Positions 53,141 to 62,168 of a stretch of 64,000 bases of DNA are shown one piece after another; the first letter of the stretch is position 1; the number at the start of each line of letters is the position of its first letter. A model generated the notes under the pieces. The model was given only the letters and a program-made list of their open reading frames with translations. It was not told where the DNA came from and made no database searches. The DNA lies in contig CAVYPM010000029.1 of NCBI GenBank assembly GCA_963770375.1, forward strand, positions 248,001 through 312,000. The letters run 5' to 3'. The stretch comes from DASVBE01 sp963770375. Lineage in GTDB: Bacteria > Actinomycetota > Actinomycetes > Streptosporangiales > Streptosporangiaceae. Both the position numbers and the translations under genes were made by a program.

Positions 53141-53317
53141 CCTGAACTCCAGTCCCGGGCCCGCCGCCCCCTGAGCTCTCCCAGGCTCGCGCTGCCCCCG
53201 TCGGTGACGGGAGCATCAAACTGCACCGGGCCTCTGCCTCTCACGCTGAACTGGCGCAGCCAGCCTGGAAACGCGGATCGCGAAGCCAGCCGCTTGACAG
53301 CAGACGAATAGCGAAAC

Positions 53318-53364
53318 CTGGCTGCGCGGGGCCCGCCTGGTTCTGGCGGGCCCCGCGCAGCCAG
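53318..53364 (-). terminator. Perfect 20-bp terminator hairpin of the molybdate operon
   Basis: Arms 53318-53337 and 53345-53364 are exact reverse complements around a 7-nt loop, 10 bases after the Mop stop codon. The longest perfect hairpin seen in the window. Confidence 0.88.
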
Positions 53365-53373
53365 CAGCCGAGG

Positions 53374-53583
53374 TCAGCTGCCGGTCGCGAGGATCACCTC
53401 GGATGCCTTGATCACAGCGGTGACCTCGCTGCCTACGGCGAGGCCGAGATCGCGGACCGCCTCCACGGTGATGGAAGCCACCAGGCGAACACCATTGGCG
53501 TCGAGTTCGACGTTAGCTGTCGCCTCGCCGGCCGTGATGGCGGTGACCCTGGCCGGGATCTGGTTGCGCGCGCTCAGTTTCAT
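53374..53583 (-). CDS. Mop-type molybdopterin/molybdate-binding (TOBE) protein
   Basis: A 69-residue molbindin: KLSARNQIPARVTAITAGEA, TANVELDANGVRLVASITVE, AVRDLGLAVGSEVTAVIKAS, EVILATG. This is a single complete Mop/TOBE domain, the classic molybdate-binding oligomer-forming unit. AAGGAGGGG precedes ATG 53583. It follows the molybdate transporter genes on the same strand with a gap of 109 bases and is closed by a strong terminator. Likely buffers or stores molybdate in the cytoplasm. Confidence 0.93.
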   Translation of the reverse strand: MKLSARNQIPARVTAITAGEATANVELDANGVRLVASITVEAVRDLGLAVGSEVTAVIKASEVILATGS

Positions 53584-53692
53584 TACCCCTCCTTGTTAGG
53601 TGATCGAGACGGATACTGTCTCTGGCTTACCCGGGGTGAACGGGCAGCCGGTTCGGCCCAGACAGCGGCCGGGCGGACGGTGGGACGGGTGG

Positions 53693-54743
53693 TCACGGCG
53701 GGTAGACCGTGATCGCGGCGGGGCTGACGGAAGCCCACAGCTGGCCTCCGTCGTCGAGCTTGAGCTCGTCGACTGCGGCGGGCGGCACCTCGGCGGTGAT
53801 GGCTGGGTGTTCCGTCGATGCGGACGCGCACCCGGTCGCCCATGAGGTCGACGGCGCTGATCTGCCCTGGCCAGGTGTTCTGGCCGTCCCCGTCGGGCCG
53901 CTCCCGCGACACCGGCACTGCGGCCGGCGCGATGACGGCCAGGATCGGGCCGGTTGCGGATTCGGCGCAGGTGAGCTGCCCGCCGCCGTCAACGTCGAGC
54001 GCCGTGCCGTGGGCCGTCCCGCGCAGGAGGTTGACGCCGACCAGGTCGGCGACGTAGCGCGATCGGGGGCGGGCCGTCACTTCGGCGGGTGTCCCGCTCT
54101 GCACGATCGCGCCGTTCTCGATCACGACCATCCGGTCGCCGAGCGCCACAGCGTCGAGCAGATCGTGGGTGACCAGCACGTTCGCGGCGCTGGACCGGCG
54201 CAAAACCTCACGCAGCAGACGGCGGACGTCGGTCTTGATCGAGACATCGAGCGCGGCCAGGGGCTCGTCAAGCAGCAGCAGCTTCGGGTCGGTCACCAGG
54301 GCGCGGGCCATCGCCACACGCTGCTGCTGCCCGCCGGACATCGAGCCGGGCTTGGCCTCGGCCAGGCCGTCCAGGCCCAGGCGGGCCATCGCCTGCAGCG
54401 CCTGGTCGCGAGCGGCCTTCTTGGCGGTGCCCTTGGCCCGCAGGCCGAACGCCACGTTCTCCACCGCGCTCAGGTGCGGGAACAACAGGTAATCCTGGAA
54501 CATCAGGCCAATCGGCCGGTTCTCCGGAGGGATCTTGACGTCCTGGGCGGGGTCTTCCAGGACCGTGCCGTCCAGCACGACCCGGCCCCCGGTCAGCGGC
54601 AGCAGGCCCATCAGGGCCCGCAGCGTGGTCGATTTGCCGGAGCCGTTCGGGCCGAGCAGGGCAAGCACCTCACCCGAGGCGACGGTGAACGCGGTGTCCA
54701 GGTTGAGCCTGGACAGCCGCAGCTGGATGTCGGCGTCGAGCAT
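53693..54743 (-). CDS. modC: Molybdate ABC transporter ATP-binding protein, frameshift in TOBE domain
   Basis: ATPase of the molybdate importer. From ATG 54743: Walker A LLGPNGSGKSTTLRAL, Q-loop MFQDYLLFPHLSAVENV, signature MSGGQQQRVAMARAL, Walker B LLLLDEPLAALD, H-loop VTHDLLDAVAL, then a C-terminal TOBE domain (TWPGQISAVDLMGDRVRVRI). At about 53813 one extra base puts the end of this domain (PAITAEVPPAAVDELKLDDG, WASVSPAAITVYPP) in another frame, stop 53693. The ATPase core is unaffected; the uncorrected frame continues to 53583 as junk. Starts 5 bases after the modB stop. Confidence 0.88.
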
Positions 54744-54748
54744 GGCGC

Positions 54749-55540
54749 TCAGCCGCCGCCGGAAACCCGGCGCCTGAAGATCATGACCACCAGACTGACC
54801 ACGACCAGCACCAGGCTCAGCGCGATCGCCTGATCCAGCTGGCCCGAGCTCTGGCTGATGTAGATCGCCAGCGGCATGGTCTGGGTGACGCCGGGCAGGT
54901 TGCCGGCGAAGGTGATCGTCGCCCCGAACTCGCCCAGGGCCCGCGCCCAGGTCAGCACCGTGCCAGCGACGAGGGAGGGCCAGATGAGCGGCAGCGTCAC
55001 CCGGCGGAAAACGGTCCATCGTTTCGCCCCCAGGCTGCGGGCGGCGTCCTCCAGCCGCCGGTTCATCGAGCGCAGCCCGGATTCCACCGTGATCACGAAG
55101 AACGGCATGGCCACGAACGACTCGGCCACGATGACCCCGGCCAGGGTAAACGGCAGCGATATCCCGGTCGCCTTGTCCAGCGGCTGGCCGATGAACCCAC
55201 GGCGGCCATAGGCCAGGAGCAGCGCGATGCCGCCCACCACCGGCGGCAGCACCATCGGCAGTGTGGTCAGCCCGCGCACCAGCCCCTTGCCGCGGAACCG
55301 CCCCCGCGCCAGCAGCCACGCCAGCGGGAACCCGAACGCCAGCGCGATGACCGTGCTGGCCAGCGAGGCGACGATGGAAAGCCCCAGCGCCTCCAGCGAG
55401 GTTTTGCTCGTGATGACGCTGGTCATGTGCCCCCACGGGGCGCCGGTGATCAGCCCGATCAGCGGGAACACGAAGAACAGCGCGGCCAGCGCAGCCAGCA
55501 GGGCCAGCAGCGGGTTGAACGGCTGCTTCTCCTGGTCCAT
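54749..55540 (-). CDS. modB: Molybdate ABC transporter permease
   Basis: A 263-residue inner-membrane permease with about six helices: ALLAALAALFFVFPLIGLIT, LGLSIVASLASTVIALAFGF, LPMVLPPVVGGIALLLAYGR, AGVIVAESFVAMPFFVITVE, and the coupling loop NRRLEDAARSLGAKRWTVFR, followed by TWARALGEFGATITFAGNLP, which is diagnostic of ModB. It is 6 bases downstream of modA and 5 upstream of modC, so the three form one operon. Confidence 0.95.
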   Translation of the reverse strand: MDQEKQPFNPLLALLAALAALFFVFPLIGLITGAPWGHMTSVITSKTSLEALGLSIVASLASTVIALAFGFPLAWLLARGRFRGKGLVRGLTTLPMVLPPVVGGIALLLAYGRRGFIGQPLDKATGISLPFTLAGVIVAESFVAMPFFVITVESGLRSMNRRLEDAARSLGAKRWTVFRRVTLPLIWPSLVAGTVLTWARALGEFGATITFAGNLPGVTQTMPLAIYISQSSGQLDQAIALSLVLVVVSLVVMIFRRRVSGGG

Positions 55541-55546
55541 CTCAGT

Positions 55547-56420
55547 TCACCCCGGCGGCATGAAACCGAAGCTGGCGAGCACCTTCTGGCCGTTGGGGCC
55601 GAGCACGTAGCTGATGAACGCCTTCGCCGCGGTGGCGTTCGGCGCGCCCTTGACCTGCACGATCGGGTAGTCGGTGATCGAGTTCTGGTCAGCCGGGATG
55701 GTCACCCCCGAGGCCTTGCTCTCGTTCTCCTTGACGTCGGTCACATACGACGATGCCCGCGTCCACCTCGCCGAGGGTGACCTTGGTGACCACCCCGCCG
55801 ACATTGGTCTCCTCACTCACCGGCTTGACGGTGACCCCGGCGTTCTTGAACACCTCCTGGGCCACGGCGCCACACGGAACCTCCGGGGCGCACACCGCAA
55901 CCTTGATCTTGTTGTCGGCCAGGTCCTTGACCGACTCGATGTGCAGGGGATTGCCCTTCTCGACCATGATCTCGGCCGTATTGCGGGTAAAGACCTGCGG
56001 CGTCCCGGTCGCATCTCCGGCGTCGGTGACGGTCGTCATGTTCGCCGGTGCGGCCGAGGCGAACACATCCGCCGGCGCGCCCTGCGTGATCTGCGTCGCC
56101 AGCGTGGAACTGCCGTCGTAGTTGAACTTCACGGTCACGCCCGGGTTCGCCTTCTCGAACTGGGCGCCGATCTTGGCGAACGCGTCGGTCAGCGACGTGG
56201 CCGCGAAAACCACCAGCTGGCCCGACGGCTTCCCCGACGCCGCCGAAGCGCCCGAGGAGGAGCCGCCCGATGACGAACCGCACGCCGCCAGCACCAGCAC
56301 CGCGGCGGCCGCGCAGGCAACCGTTAAGGGCTTGACATGCCGCCTCAGCGAAGCCCGCCGCGAGCGCAGGCCAGCCCGCGTGCTGAATCGAGAAGCTCCC
56401 GGTCCGCTGTTCACCCCCAT
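55547..56420 (-). pseudogene. modA: Molybdate-binding lipoprotein, frameshifted
   Basis: Periplasmic-type molybdate-binding protein. GGGAGGGTGAC precedes ATG 56420. A lipobox (VLVLAACG) ends the signal, then GQLVVFAATSLTDAFAKIGA, VTVKFNYDGSSTLATQITQG, APADVFASAAPANMTTV are typical of ModA. At about 55754 one extra base interrupts VDAGIV; the next frame resumes YVTDVKENESKASGVTIPAD, QNSITDYPIVQVKGAPNATA and VLASFGFMPPG, stop 55547. Rejoined length about 290 residues. First gene of modABC. Molybdate is assigned from family resemblance; tungstate cannot be excluded. Confidence 0.88.
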
Positions 56421-56609
56421 GTCACCCTCCCGTCGGGGTAGTCACACTGTGCCTACCGACCATCCCAGCCGCACACGGCGCCCGTATCACCCCCGCCGGG
56501 TGACCAGGACTCCGCTCGTCGAACGCGCTGTGCTCAGAAACGCGCACCAGCGCCGGCGCTAGACGACGAGCTTCCCGAGGTGCCGCGCCGCCTGCGAGGT
56601 AAAGCGGTA

Positions 56610-56638
56610 TTGACATTGCCGCCAGCAGATGGTAAAGC
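56610..56638 (+). promoter_or_regulatory. Near-consensus sigma70-type promoter
   Basis: TTGACA (56610-56615), 17-bp spacer, TAAAGC (56633-56638), about 100 bases upstream of the haloperoxidase-like gene. A short inverted repeat (CTAC-N7-GTAG) follows at the expected transcription start region. Confidence 0.65.
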
Positions 56639-56738
56639 GAGCTACATCAGTTGTAGTAGCCACGGCGCGTTCTGCCGCTGGAGGACAATGCCCCCGCGCC
56701 GCGCCATGGTGGGGATAGCCCCTGGGGGGGTGATCGCC

Positions 56739-58058
56739 ATGAGGCGATCTGCAGTGATCCCGACAAGGTTCCGGTCCGCCCGCAGGTGGTTCGCCTGCTG
56801 CGCAGCGGTGCTCCTGGCCATCGTCGCCGCCGGTACGGCTAATGCGGCCACCGCGCCATTACCAGCGTCCGCCAACGATCCGGCCGTCATCTCCGACTGG
56901 AACGCTATCGCCGTGACCACCTTGGTGGGCGACACGACCAAGCAGCCGGTCGAGGACATCTTGTACCTGGGGTTCGTGCAGGCGGCGGTCTATAACGCCG
57001 TGGTCGGCGTGGAAGGCCAGTACGCGCCCTACCGGTTCCACGCCCACGCGCCGCGCGGCACCTCGGCCCAGGCGGCCGCGGTGGCCGCCGCTCATCAGGT
57101 GCTGGTGACCTACGTGCCGTCCGCGCAGGACACCCTGGACGCTGACTACGCCACGTCGCTGGCGCAGATCCCCGACGGCAAAGCGAAGACCCAGGGCACC
57201 GCGTTCGGCACCCGCGCCGCCGACAGCGTGATACGGCTGCGCGCCCACGACGGCCGCAACGCCGACATCCAGTTCACCCAGCCGCCGGCGCCGGGTGTCT
57301 GGCGGCCCACCCCGCCGCTGTTCCTGCCCATGTCGGCCCCCTGGCTCGGCTTCGTGACCCCGCTGCTGGTGAACAGCGCCACCCAGTTCGCCCCGGCGCC
57401 CCCTCCGGCGCTGACCTCGGCGCGCTACACCCGCGACTTCAACGAGGTCAAGGCGCTCGGCTCGGATAACTCGACAGAGCGAACGGCGGACCAGACCGCA
57501 ACCGCGCTGTTCTTCTCCGGCAACGCGCTGGTGCAATTCAACACGGCGCTGCGGGACCAGGTAACCGTGCGGCACCTGGACATCGCCGCCGCCGCCCGTA
57601 TGTTCGCCGCGGCCGATATGAGCGTCGCGGACGCACTCATCACGGTGTGGCACGCCAAGTACATCTACGGATACTGGCGGCCGATCACCGCGATCAACCT
57701 GGCCGACACCGACGGCAACCCGGCGACCAGCCCCGACCCGAGTTGGGCGCCTCTTAGGACGACGCCTAATTACCCGGAGTACCCCAGCGGGTACAACGCA
57801 TACACCTCGACCGAGAGCCACGCCCTGGAGAACCTGTTCGAAACCCGGCACCTGCAGATGACGCTCATCTCCACCGCGGTGCCCGGGACCCAGCGCTTCT
57901 ACGATTCCGGCAGCGCGCTGCGCCAGGATGTCGTCAACGCCAGGATCTGGCTGGGATTCCACTTCCGCACCGCCGACACCGCCTCCAGGGAGATCGGGAG
58001 GGAGGTCGCTGCCTGGACGATCGACAACTACTTCCAGCCTGTCAGCGAGAAAGGATAG
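56739..58058 (+). CDS. Secreted vanadium-haloperoxidase/PAP2-superfamily-like protein
   Basis: A 439-residue exported protein. ATG 56739 has GGGGGG about 10 bases upstream and a signal peptide (RRWFACCAAVLLAIVAAGTA, cleavage near ANAAT). The C-terminal half holds the PAP2/vanadate-pocket motifs: Lys and Arg in KYIYGYWRPITAI, DGNPATSPDPSWAPL, YPEYPSGYNAYTSTESHALE and ARIWLGFHFRTADTASREIG with the Arg-x5-His pair. The general acid-base His that follows Ser-Gly in classical chloroperoxidase is Tyr here, as I recall for many Streptomyces relatives. Halogenation activity is therefore uncertain. Single gene with its own strong promoter. Confidence 0.82.
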   Translation: MRRSAVIPTRFRSARRWFACCAAVLLAIVAAGTANAATAPLPASANDPAVISDWNAIAVTTLVGDTTKQPVEDILYLGFVQAAVYNAVVGVEGQYAPYRFHAHAPRGTSAQAAAVAAAHQVLVTYVPSAQDTLDADYATSLAQIPDGKAKTQGTAFGTRAADSVIRLRAHDGRNADIQFTQPPAPGVWRPTPPLFLPMSAPWLGFVTPLLVNSATQFAPAPPPALTSARYTRDFNEVKALGSDNSTERTADQTATALFFSGNALVQFNTALRDQVTVRHLDIAAAARMFAAADMSVADALITVWHAKYIYGYWRPITAINLADTDGNPATSPDPSWAPLRTTPNYPEYPSGYNAYTSTESHALENLFETRHLQMTLISTAVPGTQRFYDSGSALRQDVVNARIWLGFHFRTADTASREIGREVAAWTIDNYFQPVSEKG

Positions 58059-58175
58059 GCAATCAGTTCAGGCTGGCCGCGGGGGTGATCGCCGAGAAGG
58101 CGGCCATTCGGACGTGGCCTCGTGCCGGTGGTGATCACTCCCGCCTGATCCCGGCCTGCCACAGATCCTTTGGTC

Positions 58176-58199
58176 AGTTTGGTCGTAACGACCAGAACT
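58176..58199. terminator. Palindromic element between convergent genes
   Basis: TGGTCGT-A-ACGACCA (58180-58194) is a perfect 15-bp palindrome extended by AGTT/AACT (58176-58179, 58196-58199). It sits between stops at 58058 and 58212. Termination is the simplest reading, though the small loop would also suit an operator. Confidence 0.4.
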
Positions 58200-58211
58200 A
58201 ACGAACGATCT

Positions 58212-59690
58212 TCACTTTGCCTGCTGCGCCACCCCGGCGCTGAGCTCCGCGGCCGGCTCCTGTGTCACTGCGGGACGCCGGGAGGCCGCTCGCCGCGGTA
58301 GCAGCAGGGTCAGGGCGGCCGCGGCCAGTACGACTACGGCGTTGATGGCCATGGCCAGCTCCATGGCCGGGACCGAACTCGCCCGGCCCGGCCCCAGCCG
58401 GGCGTAGAACACCGCCCCGATGACCGCGACCCCGCTGGCCGCGCCGAACTGCTGGGTGGTCGTGAGGATCCCGGCCGCCGCGCCGGCCCGCTCGGGCGGC
58501 ACGTGGGCCAGTGCCGCCCCGATCAGCGACGGCAGCGCCATGCCCTGGCCCAGGCCGATCAGCGCGGTCGCCGGGGCAAGATCCCAGCCCGTTAGGTGGC
58601 TTCCGTAGCGGAGGCCGGTGAGCACCAGGCCGATCGTGCCGAGCACGTCGAGCCCCGCCCCGATGGTGATTGACCACGGCCCGAACCGGTCCGCCATCCG
58701 CGGCCCGAGGATCGACATCGTGGTGAAGGTGAGGGCCAGCGGCCCCGCCGCCAGGCCGGCCCGCAGCGGCGACTGGCCCAGGCCGGCCTGGAGCAGCAGC
58801 GTCAGCACGAACATGAAGCTGCCGAAGAAGAACAGCAGGGCAAAGTTCAGGCCGGCCCCGGCCGAGAAGCCCCGGTCGCGGAACAGCGGCAGGTCGAGCA
58901 GCGGCTCACCGTCCCGGCGGGTGAGCCGGCGCTCCCAGGCCAGCGTGACCGCGAGCACCGGCAGGCAGGCCGCGAGGCAGATCCAGGCCCAGGCGGGCCA
59001 GCCCTCGTCGTGGCCCAGCGTCAGCGGCACCAGCGCCAGGGCCACCGACCCCGAGAGGCCGGCCGCGCCGAGCGGGTCCAGCCGTGGCCGGCGGCGGCCG
59101 CGCGCGTGCGGGACCACGATCGCCGCGGCGATCAGCGTGGCCGCGCCCACCGGCACGTTCACCAGGAAGATGGCCCGCCAGCCCAGGCCGAGTACGTTTG
59201 CCTGCAGCAGCAGGCCGCCGAGGATCTGACCGGAGACGAAGGCCAGCCCCATGGTGACCCCGAACCAGGCCAGCGCGCGGCTGCGCTCCGCCACCGGGAA
59301 CGTCGCCGTAATCAGCGCCAGCACCTGCGGCACCATGACGGCGCCGGTGAGGCCCTGGAGCAGCCGGGCGCCGACCAGTTCGGCCGGGGACTGGGCGAGG
59401 CCGCACAGCAGGGAGGCGACGGCGAAGCTGGCCACGCCGATCATGAACAGCCGCCGGTAGCCCAGCAGGTCGCCCAGCCGCCCGCCGGTCACCATGCCGC
59501 TGGCGTACATGAACGCGTACCCGCCCACGATCAGCTGCAGCGCCACGTCGCTTACATGCAGATCGCGCTGCAGCGACGGCGCGGCCACGTTCACCACCCA
59601 GATGTCGAAGCCCGCCATGAACATGGCCAGCAGCACTACCGGCAGCATCAGCCAGCGGCGCGAGCCAGGCGGCGATGCGGTATCCGTCAC
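58212..59690 (-). CDS. MFS transporter, DHA2 (EmrB/QacA) family
   Basis: A 492-residue 14-helix drug:H+ antiporter-type exporter, GTG start at 59690 with GGGAG five bases upstream. Seen: VVLLAMFMAGFDIWVVNVAA (motif D), ALQLIVGGYAFMYASGMVTG, GRLGDLLGYRRLFMIGVASF (motif A), GARLLQGLTGAVMVPQVLAL, GLAFVSGQILGGLLLQ (motif C) and GAAAGILTTTQQFGAASGVA. Intact. Substrate unknown; a solo exporter with no adjacent TetR gene. Confidence 0.92.
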   Translation of the reverse strand: MTDTASPPGSRRWLMLPVVLLAMFMAGFDIWVVNVAAPSLQRDLHVSDVALQLIVGGYAFMYASGMVTGGRLGDLLGYRRLFMIGVASFAVASLLCGLAQSPAELVGARLLQGLTGAVMVPQVLALITATFPVAERSRALAWFGVTMGLAFVSGQILGGLLLQANVLGLGWRAIFLVNVPVGAATLIAAAIVVPHARGRRRPRLDPLGAAGLSGSVALALVPLTLGHDEGWPAWAWICLAACLPVLAVTLAWERRLTRRDGEPLLDLPLFRDRGFSAGAGLNFALLFFFGSFMFVLTLLLQAGLGQSPLRAGLAAGPLALTFTTMSILGPRMADRFGPWSITIGAGLDVLGTIGLVLTGLRYGSHLTGWDLAPATALIGLGQGMALPSLIGAALAHVPPERAGAAAGILTTTQQFGAASGVAVIGAVFYARLGPGRASSVPAMELAMAINAVVVLAAAALTLLLPRRAASRRPAVTQEPAAELSAGVAQQAK

Positions 59691-59954
59691 GGCACTCCCT
59701 CAGCAGTTCGGTGGTGTCTGGTGGCCACTTCGGCCGTTCTGGAGTTCGCCCCGCCACGGCGGACAAGATCGGCCAGCATGGTCGCATCCAGCCGTGCCGG
59801 TCATGCCCCTGGACGTCCGGCGCTGCGATGCCGCTGAACATGCCGGGTGCACGCATATGCCGGGGCGTTCTGGCGGGCGGCGCGAGGACGGGCCCGGCCG
59901 GAGAGGATCTGGCCGGGCCCGATCTTCGTAGCCTCGTGTGAGGACGCTGCCCGG

Positions 59955-60176
59955 TCAGGCGGGTGCGGCGGCGAGGGCCCTGACGTCCTGGGTGGTCAGT
60001 GGCTTGCCCGCGATTCCCCAGTCACCGCTGCGGACTTCCTCGACCACGACCCAGGTGACCTGGCGCATGCTCTCGCCTTCGATGGCGACCATCGCGTCGG
60101 TGAGTTCCTCGACGATCCGGCGCTTCTGCTCGGGGGTGAACACGTCCTCGATGAGCTTGACGTTGATGAGCGGCAT
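59955..60176 (-). CDS. 4-Oxalocrotonate tautomerase-family protein
   Basis: A 73-residue tautomerase. After Met removal the catalytic Pro1 is exposed (PLINVKLIEDVFTPEQKRRI), followed by VEELTDAMVAIEGESMRQVT, WVVVEEVRSGDWGIAGKPLT. The length suits the 4-OT subgroup. AAGGAG lies 5 bases before ATG 60176. Divergent from a LysR regulator 91 bases away with a good operator between. The substrate is unknown; related enzymes isomerise 2-hydroxymuconates or act on halogenated acids. Confidence 0.93.
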   Translation of the reverse strand: MPLINVKLIEDVFTPEQKRRIVEELTDAMVAIEGESMRQVTWVVVEEVRSGDWGIAGKPLTTQDVRALAAAPA

Positions 60177-60242
60177 TTTTCTCCTTGGCTAGTCGCTCTG
60201 CATGATCTGCGGTGACGCTAGCCTCGTGCGCGTATTAGAGGC

Positions 60243-60266
60243 AATGGATTCCTGTTAAGATCCATT
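60243..60266. promoter_or_regulatory. LysR operator: AATGGAT-N10-ATCCATT
   Basis: A perfect 7-bp inverted repeat (60243-60249, 60260-60266) immediately before the LysR GTG start, in an AT-rich patch unlike the rest of the region. It suits autoregulation and control of the divergent tautomerase gene. Confidence 0.65.
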
Positions 60267-60267
60267 A

Positions 60268-61212
60268 GTGGAACTAATACCTCATGTCCGGCGGCTCCAG
60301 GTACTGGACAGCATCGCGGCCTGCGGTTCCTTCTCCGGCGCCGCCGACGCGCTCCAGATGACGCAGTCGGCGGTGAGCCAGCACGTCGCGACTCTGGAAC
60401 GGGCGATGGACCTGCCGCTGATCGAACGCGGAACGCGCCCAGTCCAGCTGACCGACGCCGGATTCGCCCTAGTGCGGCACGCACGCGCGCTGATCGCCCG
60501 GATCGGCAATGCTGAGCAGGAACTCGGCGAGATGGCCGGCCGGCGGCACGGCAGGCTGCGCTTCGGCAGCTTCCCGACCGCGCTGGCCACGTTCGTCCCC
60601 GCAGCGCTCGCCCGGTTCCAGCGGCAGCATGCCGACGTGTCGCTCACCGTGATCGATGATCACCTGCAGCGCCTGCTGCCCAGGCTCGACGACGGCGAGC
60701 TCGATCTGGCCATCATCTATGATCACCCGGCACTTCCCGAGGTCAGCTCACGCCACCACGACCGCGTCCACTTGCTCGATGACGCCTTCCAGGCCGTGCT
60801 CCCGCGGGGCCACCGGCTGGCGCGCAGCGGCCACGACGTCTCCCTCACCGACCTGGCCGGCGAGACCTGGGTCGGCGGCGGCCCGGCCAGCGCCTGGTTC
60901 CGTATCGTCCGGCACACCTGCCGGGCCGCCGGGTTCGACCCGCGCGTCGCCCTGACCACCGACGACAACGTGGCCGTCCAGGCGTTCGCGGCGGCCGGCC
61001 TGGGCGTCGCGGTCATTCCGGGCCTGGCCATCGTGCACGCCTTGCCGCACGTCGAGGTCCGGCCCATCCGCGGTCTCGCGCCGGTGCGCCGCATCTGGGC
61101 GGCGCGGCCGCGCGATCCGTTCTGCCCGGCCGCGGCCCGCGCCATGATCGACACCCTGCAACTCACGGTCACGTCCGGCGCCGCCGTTCGCCAGCCGGAG
61201 CGGCAGGGCTGA
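60268..61212 (+). CDS. LysR-family transcriptional regulator
   Basis: A 314-residue LysR regulator from GTG 60268. HTH: HVRRLQVLDSIAACGSFSGA, ADALQMTQSAVSQHVATLER; effector domain: GRLRFGSFPTALATFVPAAL, ELDLAIIYDHPALP, LGVAVIPGLAIVHAL. No strong ribosome-binding site; the mRNA leader must be short because the operator abuts the start. Divergent from the tautomerase gene, which is its probable target. Similar in plan to the 15468 regulator but not a close copy. Confidence 0.92.
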   Translation: MELIPHVRRLQVLDSIAACGSFSGAADALQMTQSAVSQHVATLERAMDLPLIERGTRPVQLTDAGFALVRHARALIARIGNAEQELGEMAGRRHGRLRFGSFPTALATFVPAALARFQRQHADVSLTVIDDHLQRLLPRLDDGELDLAIIYDHPALPEVSSRHHDRVHLLDDAFQAVLPRGHRLARSGHDVSLTDLAGETWVGGGPASAWFRIVRHTCRAAGFDPRVALTTDDNVAVQAFAAAGLGVAVIPGLAIVHALPHVEVRPIRGLAPVRRIWAARPRDPFCPAAARAMIDTLQLTVTSGAAVRQPERQG

Positions 61213-61235
61213 CCCGGGGCCGCCTCAGCTCGCGG

Positions 61236-62168
61236 TCATGGCCGGATGCCCGGCAGCACCTTCGACGCGATCAGGTCAACCTGGCGCCCCTCCGCGCCGA
61301 GCGGCCAGAAATGCACCCGGCCGCACCCCGCCTCGGCGAATCCGGACAGCAGCTCAGCGCACATCCCGGCGGGCCCCACGCACACCCTGCCGCGCAGGGT
61401 CGCGGGATCACGCTTGAGCAGCGGCGCCAGACGATCGGTAATGACCCGGTCGGCCTCGGCGCGATCCTCGGTAATCCACGCCCACATCGTGACCAGTGCG
61501 TGCGGGAAGCCGCCAGTCGGCCTGCCCGCCGCCGCCAGCTCCTCCCGCAGCAGTGCGCGGGCCGCGGCGAAGCCAGCCGGGGTGATGTTATACGCCGACG
61601 CCAGCCACCCGTCGCCCAGCCGCGCCACCCGGCGCAGCCCGGCGGCCGACCCCCAGCTCCCGATCCACAGCGGAACCGTCCCGCCGGGCCGCGGCACCGG
61701 CAGCAACCGCGCCTCCGGGACCGCGAAATGCCTGCCGCCGGCGGGTGGCTCGGCCCCGCCCAGCAAGGCCCTCAGCAAGGTCACGGCCTCATCGAAACGC
61801 TGCCACCTGGACTCAAAGCCGGCACCGAACGCGTCATAGTCGCTTCTCGACGAGCCGGCTCCCACACCGGCGACCACCCGGCCACCAGACAAGACGTCCA
61901 GCGTGGCCACCGCCTTGGCCAGCGGCACCGGCCCGCGGAGCGCCGCCAGCGACACCGTGGTCGCCAGCGTCATCGGCCCCGACCGCTCCACCACCGCAGC
62001 CAGAGCAGTAAGCCCGTCAAGCCACGGCGTGCCGAACAGGAAGTGATCATTGACCGAGACCGCCGCGAACCCGTTCGCTCTCGCAGCGTCGACCGTGTCC
62101 GCGAGCCGCCGCAGCGACAACCCCTCACCAGCGAACTCCAGCTGCGGCAAGTGCACACCGGCCTCCAT
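61236..62168 (-). CDS. LLM-class flavin-dependent oxidoreductase
   Basis: A 310-residue luciferase-like TIM-barrel oxidoreductase, probably F420- or FMN-dependent. Seen: AGVHLPQLEFAGEG, GFAAVSVNDHFLFGTPWLDG, TLATTVSLAALRGPVPLAKA, the phosphate-binding GGRVVAGVGAGSSRSDYDAF, VPLWIGSWGSAAGLRRVARL and GDGWLASAYN, with WAWITEDRAEAD in the C-terminal part. ATG 62168 is the likely start, though GGAGG is only 1-2 bases away; a GTG four codons on is an alternative. Convergent with the LysR gene. The 22152-22337 fragment may come from a relative. Confidence 0.88.
   Translation of the reverse strand: MEAGVHLPQLEFAGEGLSLRRLADTVDAARANGFAAVSVNDHFLFGTPWLDGLTALAAVVERSGPMTLATTVSLAALRGPVPLAKAVATLDVLSGGRVVAGVGAGSSRSDYDAFGAGFESRWQRFDEAVTLLRALLGGAEPPAGGRHFAVPEARLLPVPRPGGTVPLWIGSWGSAAGLRRVARLGDGWLASAYNITPAGFAAARALLREELAAAGRPTGGFPHALVTMWAWITEDRAEADRVITDRLAPLLKRDPATLRGRVCVGPAGMCAELLSGFAEAGCGRVHFWPLGAEGRQVDLIASKVLPGIRP

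Noticed and set aside
53583..55436. A long minus-strand frame joining modB antiframe sequence to modC
   Set aside because: Its first 230 codons are an out-of-frame reading of modB. The real modC starts at 54743, 5 bases after the modB stop.
56320..56345. TTGACA-like box inside the start of modA
   Set aside because: It lies inside the signal-peptide coding sequence, in the wrong orientation for modBC and with no -10 box.
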